Positions 12,568 through 21,159 of a stretch of DNA of 64,000 bases are shown here, piece after piece (position 1 is the first letter of the stretch; every line of letters begins with the position of its first letter). The notes below the pieces were generated by a model. It searched no databases. It saw only the letters and a program-made list of their open reading frames with translations, and was not told where the DNA came from. The position numbers and the translations under genes were made by a program. Origin of the DNA: Monosporascus cannonballus. Lineage: Eukaryota > Ascomycota > Sordariomycetes > Xylariales. The stretch spans positions 124,001-188,000 of the forward strand of contig QJNS01000150.1 of NCBI GenBank assembly GCA_004154925.1, written 5' to 3'.

Positions 12568-15480
12568 TTGCCCGATATTAATAAATTATTAACGTTTAAG
12601 AAAAAAGTGGAAATTAACAAAAATTTTCCGTTTAAATTAAAGACGTTCCAGAAGTTATTTGATAAAAAATTTAATAGTATTTTATCCTTATTCCGTTTCG
12701 AAATAAATTATACGATTTTATTACGCAAAAACGAAATAAAAAAGAAAATATTAATATTATAAGGGCCTTTATATAATATAATTAGGGATAAGTTATTAGC
12801 TTTAAGAAAAACCTTAACGGAGCTTTTGAATAAAGAGTATATCCGCGTAAATAATTTGTTTGCAAGGGTTCCGGTTTTATTTATAAAGAAATCCGGAAAA
12901 GAATTATGCTTTTATTATAATGATTAGGCATTAAATATAATAACCGAAAAAAACCGTTATTTTTCACCTTTTATTTCGAAAATCTTAAAATTATTTTTTT
13001 ACATTAAATAATTTACGAAAATGGACGTCCGAATAACGTTTCATAAAATCAAGATGTAAAAAAACGAATAAAAAACGATATTCCGAATTCATTTTAGTTT
13101 ATACAAATAGCTGGTAATATCGTTCGGTTTATATAGGGTTCCTGCGATTTTCCAATAATACATTAACGGGGTCCTAAGAAAATACTTTAACGTTTTCTAC
13201 TTAACGTATATATACGACATCCTTATTTTTTCCTCCGGATCCAAAAAGATTATATATAAAAAATAAAGAAAATCCTAAGCAATTTAAGAAAAACAAATTT
13301 AAGTTTAAATATTTCCAAATGCGAATTCGTTGTAAAAATAATAAAATATCTTGGATTTATTATAAATGCCGGAAAAGGGATATAAATGGACCTCGAGAAA
13401 TTATGCATAATCAAAAAGTAAAAAGCTTTTAAAACTTTCAAGAGAATCCGAAATTTTCTAAGGTTCGCAAATTTTTACCGTAATTTTATAGCTTATTATA
13501 CGGATATATCGATATTGTTAATAACTTTAACCCGGAAACAAACCTTATTCCGTTAAGGAAAAAAAAGAAAATAACGTTTAAACGTTTTAAAAACATTTTT
13601 AAAACGGAACCGATTTTGGCATAATAAAATCCCGAAAAACTTATAATATTAAAAATAAATTATTTAAAAATAATAAACGGAAACGATTTATTTTAAGCTA
13701 ATAAATTAAAAACATTACGTTTAGTTATTTGTTATTTTAAAAAATTAAATTTTATTTAAAATAATTACGAAATATATGATAAACAATTTTAAAGAGTACT
13801 AAATAATTTAAAAATATAAAATATAAAGTTGCATAATATAATAACCCCGTTTAAGCTTATTACCAACTACAAAAATTTAAAATATTTTATAATTATTAAA
13901 AGGTTAAATAAATGCTAAATAAAATAATTAAAAACATTATCTCGTTTTAATTTTTATTTAGAATTCCGTACCAGCCATTGAAATATTAAGGCCGATATAT
14001 TTTTACGTAAAAAATAAAATATGTTAATAAAGAAAAATAATAATTAAAAAATTACATAAAAATTTTAATTAATAAAAAATAAATAATTATTTACATTATT
14101 TATAAATATTAAAAATACATTAAAAATGTAATAACGGTTAATAATATTAAAATGAAAAGTAATAAATTACTTTAAAAAATGCAAATATTTCAATATTACG
14201 AAGATTTCCAGAAGTTTTAAAACGTAATATTAAAATATAATAAAAATTATAACCGTATTAGTAAAGCTATTATAAAAAAGAAACGTAACTTTTTTACAGA
14301 ATTAAAGCTATTAATATTAATTACGGAATAAATTTTAGATATTAAGGGCTTTTTGTAATTTCGAAAACGTTTTTAAATGCCAAATTAAAAGTTATTTAAA
14401 ATGGCCTTAATACAAAATATTTATGATTTTCATATAATAAGTTACCTAAATAAAAAAATTACGATAACAGTATTTTTAAAAAACTTTTTCTGGCCGGATA
14501 TATATTATATAATAACGTAATTTTGCAGGAATTATAACTTATACGGCTATAAAACGCGTGGAAAATTAAGAAACAAAATTATTAAAATTATTTCTGGTTT
14601 TCGAACGATGTTATAATAAGTTATCGATCGATTTTATAATTAATTGATTAACCGTTTTTAAATACCATTTATATTTTTTAATAAATATAATAAACCGATT
14701 ATTTAAGGTAATAATTTTAAAAGCGATACGTACGATAAATATAAAAATATATACGGAAATATTCATAAATATATATTAAAGATTTTATCTTTTTGTTAAT
14801 ATTATTACACATAATAAAGGAATTAATTAAGTAAAAAAATTCTAAATAGAATTTCGCAAATTAATAAGGATAAAAGAACGTTTTTTTACCGTATATTACT
14901 TAAAACCCGATAATATTTCGAAAAAAGCTAATTAAAAAATATTAATTCATTTATAAATTTTCATAACCTACCTATAATAAAAATAAAATAAATTCTTTTC
15001 CGAAAAGATATTCGTAATTAATAATTAAAATATAATCTTAATAAAATTAAATTTTTTTTATTTTATAAATATTATATTAATTCGATTTCGTAAATAAAGA
15101 ATAACTTGATAATTAAAAAAGATTTATATATAAAAACGGAAAATTTCGTTGAGAAATTATAAAAAATACAGAATTTATTTAAGCCGTAATAACGATAACT
15201 TAATAAACCTAAAAGAAAATAACGAATAAATGTTGTTTTTCCGCCAAAAAATACGAAATTAAAAATAAAATCTAATTATTTTTTTAAAAAAATATTATTT
15301 TTTAATTATCGAAAAGATTAAGATAATTTTAAATATAAATATTAAATAACCAATATAATTCATTTTTATATTATTAAAATAAATATATTTAATAAGATTT
15401 ATTAAGGTATATAAACCCTAATTTTTATTATCCCAAATTAATATATATACGTAGCTCTTTTTTATTATCTTTAAAGGAAA
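12568..15480 (+). pseudogene. pol remnant of A1: reverse transcriptase, RNase H, integrase
   Basis: The frame from 12,568 to about 13,260 reads as a Gypsy reverse transcriptase with few stops: GPLYN, LLALRKTLTELL, a PVLFIKKSGKEL block and ITEKNRYFSPFIS. YIYDILIF (about 13,206-13,229) stands where Y-x-D-D is expected; the second residue of the D-D pair is kept and the first is now Tyr. RNase H-like sequence follows. Integrase core sequence is visible at about 14,620-14,830 (LSIDFII, then LKAIRTINIKIYTEIFI), collinear with the better preserved piece in A2. Confidence 0.8.
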
Positions 15481-16571
15481 TAACGAATCGGAATTTAAAA
15501 TCGAAAATATTTTTAAGCCCGGATTAAAAAGGTAAAAAAAAGTTTCATATATTAAATCTAAATAAAATAATTAAATTACGTAAAACCGATTTAAAAACCG
15601 TTTAAGAAATTTATAAATACGGTAATTTTACAATAATTTAAAAAGAAATATAGCAATATAATTATTAATAACGGATCCTAAATCTAACGTATTGTTCGAA
15701 AACGGATGAATAAAAGTCCAGCTTAAAAATACCGGCCGGATGACGTATATATAATATAAAAAATTTAAGAAGGTTATTTAAAAGCAATTTTTTGTAATTT
15801 GTAAATAAGCGTTAAAATAACGTTTTTGTTATTTACGAATAAAATATATTAAAAAAATTAAAAATTTTAAGAATAATATATTAATTACGAAATTATTTGA
15901 TTATTTTTAAAAACATATAAATTTAATAATTTACTTTACGAATTTATACTATTAATATTACGTGAAAATTACGTACTTAAAATGCGCGATTATTCGGCTT
16001 TATTTATATTAAATTTTGACAAAACCGGAACCTTTTTTTTTAACCGTTTAAATTACGATTACGGAATTTTCGAAAAAGTTAATAATGCGATTATTAACGG
16101 TTATTAATTTAATTTGTAACGTAAATTAATAAATAACGCCAAAAAAGTACAGCAATATTATAAAAAAATTATATAACGGGATTTATTATTTTTATGGTTA
16201 ATATATTTTTTGTTATACGAAGTAAAAAAACCGACAAAATCGATAACTTAATTTACGTATAAGTAATACGTAAACAAGGAACGAAAGGCGTAAACTTATT
16301 TCGGAACGAATAACGTACGAAAACTTAAAGCGCGAACGTAAAGTTTCGGTATCCGCCTTGTCCTAGGTACGGATGGCCGCTAAGCCAAGGTTAGCGGCGA
16401 AAAAGCAATATAAAAAGTGCGTAAGGAAAGCGAATTTACCAGGATTTCGGTAACCGTAATTAAAAACAATTTCGCAAAACGCGTTAACTGCCTGACGAAG
16501 CTCGAGAACATCCGCAAGTTATACGAGAGTTACGTTAAAAAAGCATACCAGCAAAAATAAGGGAGGTAATA

Positions 16572-16756
16572 TGTTGGGGCTGTATAAAGCCCTATTATGG
16601 AGCACCAGATAAACGCCGGTACTAAGTAGCATTACCGCAGCGTCTTATATGCGAATATATACGACTGTATTTTCATCTTTCCTTTTTTTCTCTTTAGCTA
16701 GAAAATAAACTCTTATTGGCAACTGATTGTAGACCGCTCAAGTGAAGCCTTTTATA
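16572..16756 (+). repeat. 3' LTR of A1 (185 bp)
   Basis: It starts TGTTGGGGCTGTATAAAGCC and ends with CCTTTTATA before the TTAAA duplication. It is less mutated than the 5' LTR. Confidence 0.85.
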
Positions 16757-17012
16757 TTAAATCGGTTAAAAACAAAATTACTAAGCGTTTAAAGCCTATA
16801 AAGGCTGGCAATCAGGTTCTAATTAACAGTTATATTAAAAAGCAGCCTATTAAGAAAAGGCAGCGTAAAGCTAAATAGCCTAAATAGTTTTATTTAATTA
16901 AGAAATATATTATTGCGTTATGAAAAGGCTTTGGAGTATGTAGGTTACTATGAATTTGGGTGTGTTTTCCCTATTTATTGTTAAGGTCATTCATTATGTG
17001 GGTCCGAGGTTA

Positions 17013-17116
17013 GTGGGAAACGCCAGATGGAAATAAATACATTTACTTCTTGAAATACCTTCTGCAACTGGTCGAAGATCACCTTACTCCAGCTCACAGC
17101 TGTCCATTATCTTACA
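17013..17116 (+). repeat. 3' LTR of B1, right piece
   Basis: This completes the LTR begun at 8,803, reading GTGGGAAACGCCAGATGG up to CTTACA. It corresponds to 45,689-45,792 in B2. It keeps CA/TG and is nearly free of RIP, unlike its left piece. Confidence 0.75.
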
Positions 17117-17486
17117 GCGTATTAATTCCATAATTTAAACAGCATCAGCTTGCAATATTTATTAATACTGATCGCTTGTAATACAACTTTGGTACCCTTG
17201 GTATTAAGAGACATAACATGTCAGATATAGGGGACATCAGTTGTGTTGTTATATTCCGCTGAGTTGTACGTGCTATCGCACGCGTACAACTTTAAGTAGT
17301 TTAGCCACGGAACATACATGAGCCGATCAGTATGGGACCTTTCCGTATATGGGGAGCGCTCCGCACCCCCCAGCTAGCTGACATAACACCTTCCTGTATC
17401 TATTGCTCAGAATCCCACGATACTCCTGCCAATATAAACCCGTACGACTAAGGTTTAATAGTTGGTTAAACCGCCTAGCCGTCACA
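17117..17486 (+). repeat. family C LTR fragment at the island edge
   Basis: The sequence matches the end of C0's LTR (ATTCCATAATTTAAACAGC through AATCCCACGATACTCCTGCC to CCGTCACA at 17,486). Its other end is missing where the B1 LTR begins, so B1 probably inserted into this LTR. It contains a 165 bp foreign insertion at 17,219-17,383. Most CA/TG dinucleotides are intact. Confidence 0.75.
17219..17383. mobile_element. 165 bp solo-LTR-like insertion
   Basis: The segment begins TGTCAG and ends CTGACA. It interrupts the C LTR exactly and is flanked by the 5 bp duplication TAACA (17,214-17,218 and 17,384-17,388). TG...CA ends with a 5 bp duplication fit a solo LTR of an unrelated retrotransposon. 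It is GC-balanced with no RIP signature and has no second copy in the window. Confidence 0.6.
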
Positions 17487-19046
17487 GGATTATTCAGAAC
17501 GAGGTCAAAAATTCACAACTTTCTATTAGGCCCTATTTTGGAGGTTTATTATTTTTGTAGATACTTTTGTAGGTCCGCCTTGGCAATATACCTAAAGTTA
17601 CAATTTTTGGAAGCCTTAGCCACAGCTGCGCCGCAGGCGCAGCCACAACCTCCAAAATGGTGTCCTGATCGCGATGAGGTAAGTCTTGGCCTGGGTCGTA
17701 ACACGGAGAGCCTATCCCTCAGGCAGCAGAAGGCCTGGTGTATGACGGTTCGATTGGAATTGTTCTGTCTGTAGACTCCGGTTGAAGGAGCGCAGATGGA
17801 AGGTTGTCAGAGGATTGGGTACAAAGCGTGAAAGGCAGGAAGAAGCGGTGTCTTTGGTAGATAATAGTATATAGATTAGACTAGTAACGCCTGTCCTCTA
17901 ATATAGAATGGAGGAAAATGGCCCTATATATACACCTACAACCCCTGTATAGCTCCTGTATTGGCCCTTTCTGGAAGATTCCACCTTGGCACGTGACAAA
18001 GGTGTTCACAGTGAGTTGGGCTAGTGAAACGAAGCAACAGTTTAGACACCCTCTTAGCTATAAAACAAAACGTATTATAAAGCTTCACCGCTTACGCAAC
18101 TGAAGTAGCGCAGCTTGAGCTCCTAAAGGCAACTCGGCAAGGGGCGCTGTTGCGAAAGGGGTGTTCTGTCCAAGTGGCTATGGATAAGAGCTGATCTGAT
18201 GAACTCTCGGTCGCAACTGGGAGGAGATGCGGCAGATAGTGATAAAAAGCATTAGCGTGGAAACTGAGGCTGCTGGTACGACGACGATAATGAGATGATG
18301 ATTGAAGCAGCTCGGCTTTCGTCCATACGCTTCAGTATTATAGCTGCCTTGAACCGTAAGAAGGACTGGAAGCGAAGGAGGCAATTCTTACTATAGATAT
18401 TGTAGACGTTCAATCTGTTGCATGATTAACAAAACTTGTTGAAGGGGCCTAGGCTGTTAGATGAATGATGAACTGTCGTATTAAATGAATGTTGTGGAAT
18501 CAATAGAGTCAATTAGAAGATACCCGCTCCGACACATATCTTACACATAAAACTTCGAAAGACTGCTTACCTCGACACAGGAACTACGTATACATTTGCC
18601 ACTAATGATAAGATTGCGAACCTTTCTGAGCTTGTCTTGTCGAACATGGAAGAGATACACTGTTGCCCCGGGACAGAGAAAAGGGGGGAAAGAGGACGAG
18701 ATGCGTCTTGGAAATCGAATGCCAGTTCATATAAAAGAATATTGGATTACAAGCTGCCTGGATGATATTGAATCAACTGTTCCTATACCATGCTAATCAG
18801 AGGTACATTCCCCTTAATTGATACCATATGCCACTAACTTGGGATCAGGATACATTCGTCACCAGAGGATATTCAGGAACGTGTCAAATAGATGTCATGT
18901 GAATCGTTGGCCGTCGATGGCCTCTATGGTATATGGTACAGTCCTATTCTCTAGGACTATTCTCAACCACCGCCCACCCCAACCAGGGTCCATCCACTGC
19001 CACGCCCGATTCCCTCCTCATCAACCTCTAATCTCCCACTCGCGTC
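17487..19046. other. left part of the gene island, no gene recognised
   Basis: Composition here is normal (no RIP). It lies downstream of the complex I subunit gene. The longest open frame at the left edge (17,403-17,774, +) runs out of the C LTR into this region and has no recognisable domain. Apart from a 12 bp inverted repeat (17,535-17,658) I see no coding or RNA gene. Confidence 0.5.
17535..17658. repeat. 12 bp inverted repeat enclosing a GC hairpin
   Basis: ATTTTGGAGGTT at 17,535-17,546 is repeated as its exact complement, AACCTCCAAAAT, at 17,647-17,658. Inside, CTGCGCC-GCA-GGCGCAG (17,626-17,642) is a perfect 7 bp hairpin. It could be a small foldback or MITE remnant; no target duplication is visible. 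Confidence 0.4.
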
Positions 19047-20223
19047 TTATTTCGTAGTGTTGGCGGGCGTGACAGCGTACGTCGGTCTCACGTATCTGGG
19101 TGATCATTCACGTCAGTGACCTGCGGCCTTAATTACAGAGATGGCGGTTCTCGCGACCCAACCATCGAGGCTCAAGCACGGGAAATTTGCACCCACCTAT
19201 CCGAGTTGTAGACCTTAAAGTTCTCGCCCAACAGCTCCCTCTCGCGCGCCTGATCGGCGAGATGCCTGCGGACTAGATCCCGGTCCTCCTCCGCCTGCAG
19301 CATGGGGATGAGGTGGATGCGGGACCACATCTTCTCGCGGGCCAGCTCACTGTTTGGAGACCTTAGCGTTAGCATCCGTATCACTGTAGCACCTTGAAAC
19401 GCGTCTGCTGCCGTGCCCGCCTCGTGTTATAGACGGGCGGAATCCGTGGGACCCCGGGGAACCAAAATGGTAGCTTGAAAGAGAGCACAGATGAAAGACG
19501 TACTTCTGTTCTCGGATTCCCTGGCCTAGCTTGTAGAAACCGTAAGCCATGACGACTCCCATGCCAAGGAGCCAGGTGCCGGGACGGAAACCGCTCGCTG
19601 GGAGATTGCGCTGTTTTGGTTCATACGTCAGCCTTCGTGTGTCCGTGATATGTGTGTATATACGTGTGCCTGCTCGGTCCGATGCCTGTCCGCGTCCATG
19701 CTCTTGCTCTTGTTCCGCTCCTGGCTCCGCTAGTCGCCAACCCCCTCGTTCGTGGATGTGAGCGTTTGCTTTCCTGGCTCCGGTTTCCCGTATGCGCGCC
19801 CAAAGGAGTAGTCCAACGTAGTCTCGCACTCCCAGAACGTCCGAGGTCGAGCCGCATGTCGCTCCGAGGTAGAGTCTTATCCCATCCTCCCCATAGCAGC
19901 TCCTCACATCACGCAGCCACCTCATCGACCCCTTCGCCAACTTCCTGCGCTCTTCCCACCCTCAGTCGCATCCATGCAATATTCCCTCCGCTTCCCATCC
20001 GCGAAACCCACCCAAACCACCCAAGAGCAGAACCAGTCGCAGAAGGCAAGAGAAAGAGAAAGAGCGAGCCCGACAATCCCACCGCCTCTCTTCCCCTGTG
20101 GCCTAGGTTCAAAAGCACGCATAGCCCGGCTGCACAAAACAGCTGGCCAAAAAGCCGAGCAGAAGCACAAACCTTGTACTGCACGGGGCCGTAGCCACCG
20201 ACGGGGGGCATATCCTGAGGCAT
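19047..20223 (-). CDS. NDUFA13: NADH:ubiquinone oxidoreductase subunit GRIM-19/NDUFA13 (complex I)
   Basis: This is a nuclear gene for an accessory subunit of mitochondrial complex I, held in the inner membrane by one helix. I read four exons: 20,223-20,173, 19,610-19,504, 19,349-19,197 and 19,095-19,047, giving 119 residues. All introns are GT-AG: GTTTGT/CAG (562 nt, branch CTGAC), GTACGT/CAG (154 nt, branch GCTAAC) and GTGGGT/CAG (101 nt, branch CTGAC). The protein starts MPQDMPPVGGYGPVQYK and has one hydrophobic helix at about residues 28-46. It then shows the family block REQNELAREKMWSRIHLIP and the tail SDRYVRPTYAVTP. There is no cleavable presequence, as usual for this family. Reading through the third intron would replace the tail with WVQISRA and stop at 19,172, so I prefer the spliced form. 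It lies in tandem with FCP1, 936 nt downstream. Confidence 0.93.
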
Positions 20224-21159
20224 GGTAGGCTAGGAATCCGTTGTTCCGTACTTCCGTCGGCGGGATCTTCGGCGCCTCGCGTTCTGCGGAATGAGCGCTC
20301 TCGATCGATGAGAAATTTACGGCCTCGGATCGTCGCTACGTCGAGTTAAAGTGTTGTTGTTGTCGGACTGGCTTGCAAAATGAGCTCAATTCCAACTTCA
20401 ATCGGCGTTATTGGAATTAGGTGATCGAATGCGATTGGAGCTCTTGCGATTGGACGGAGCTCTAACGTAGTGGTGGGTCTTGAAGCCAAATCAGTTACAT
20501 AAGCGTGGCGTGGCATATGCGGGTCACGTGGCATCCCTCTTCTGATACTGCCCCTTCAATGCCATAGCGGCCGTCTGTGAAACAGCATTTAACCAAGACT
20601 ACATCAGCCATTCGTTGAAAGTGCAAGTCTATGGTGTCAAGCTTTAACGGATGTCTGCTGAAGGGACGAAGTGGAACTAGGAAACCACGACATAGGACCT
20701 GCAATATACGCGCGCCCCGGGCACTTACCTACCTAGGCAGCTGGACAGAACACCATCAATACTTCCTCGCATACTTATAGCCCATGCATGAGCCTCAACG
20801 CACGAAACAAAGTCACCAAGTTATCGAAGGAGATGTTTAACACAGAAATGCTCAATCAAACCGACTCGAAAACTAAACTCCACATGACCCCCTAATCCTA
20901 ACACCGACACTTGTTTGAACGGAGATCGCTATGCAGTCCAAAAATGACGGAAGAACTAAGTAGATATCCACACACGGGTGGGGAGGAATGCTTATTCGCC
21001 TATTTAGGCGGCCCTAGCACCTCCGACTAACATGACTCCTAGTCAAAATAGTCGCCTACCAATGAAGATCTAGGCGGTTTGGAGATCCGGGCCGGCGACC
21101 AAGAAAGTGGCATAGGTATGTATGCGAAGCGGCTCCCCGTAAACTTGGGTTCCTGCCTC
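20224..21159. other. intergenic region between FCP1 and the complex I gene
   Basis: This 936 bp holds the FCP1 3' UTR and the promoter and 5' leader of the complex I gene, both on the minus strand. Composition is normal. I see no additional gene and no clear TATA box. Confidence 0.6.

Larger units (their letters stand above)
10494..16756 (+). mobile_element. Ty3/Gypsy family A, copy A1 (complete, RIP-mutated)
   Basis: This full-length element of 6,263 bp has LTRs at 10,494-10,675 and 16,572-16,756 and a 5 bp target duplication TTAAA (10,489-10,493 and 16,757-16,761). A purine tract (AAAAATAAGGGAGGTAAT, ending 16,571) precedes the 3' LTR. It is inserted within F1. A2 (50,671-57,569) belongs to the same family, in reverse orientation. 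Confidence 0.88.
9029..16878 (+). pseudogene. F1 transposase remnant (DDE_1/CENP-B type)
   Basis: The protein started at ATG 9,029 (MANFNRKRKIRDAKNF) and ended at the stop 16,876-16,878 after a basic tail (KKRQRKAK); A1 interrupts it at 10,494-16,756. A DNA-binding part spans about 9,030-9,300, and an EYNIDETG-like block, the D-E-T-G signature of fungal pogo transposases, lies near 9,490-9,520. It has RIP stops throughout. The copy in F2 has the same start and the same basic tail. Confidence 0.7.
8902..17010 (+). mobile_element. Fot1/pogo-like DNA transposon F1 (split by A1)
   Basis: Its own sequence is 8,902-10,493 plus 16,762-17,010, about 1.84 kb. The terminal inverted repeats begin ACCTCGGAC and continue CACATAATRAATGAC; they are flanked by a TA duplication (8,900-8,901 and 17,011-17,012), as in the Tc1/mariner-pogo superfamily. 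The empty target site is preserved in the LTR of B2. It shares TIRs and transposase with F2, which lies in inverted orientation on the other side of the gene island. Gypsy A1 is inserted near its 3' end. The distal part is strongly RIP-mutated; the last 250 bp, next to the island, much less. Confidence 0.85.
2811..17116 (+). mobile_element. Ty3/Gypsy family B, copy B1 (interrupted, 5' end missing)
   Basis: This is a RIP-degraded Gypsy element on the + strand. Internal sequence runs 2,811-8,802 and aligns by eye with B2 (from about 47,120 onward). A purine tract (about 8,787-8,799) precedes a 3' LTR that starts at 8,803, is split by transposon F1 and ends at 17,116. Its gag start is missing where C0 abuts. 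Beyond integrase it keeps roughly 2.7 kb before the LTR, including a less mutated block at 7,561-7,850. B2 is cut off before that point, so it is unclear whether all of this belongs to the element. Confidence 0.75.

Noticed and set aside
1..17000. Mitochondrial or plastid origin for the AT-rich blocks
   Set aside because: The AT richness comes from CA-to-TA type changes in Gypsy and pogo elements with intact target duplications; no organellar genes are present. A centromeric location is possible but cannot be decided from this window.
17210..17392. The 165 bp insert as a Mutator-like MITE with a 9 bp duplication (GACATAACA)
   Set aside because: With that choice the ends share no inverted repeat. 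Taking TGTCAG...CTGACA with a 5 bp TAACA duplication gives standard LTR ends.
19549..20194. Several open frames of 70-180 codons on both strands between 19.55 and 20.19 kb
   Set aside because: They lie in or across the first intron and exon 2 of the complex I gene, and their translations are low-complexity.
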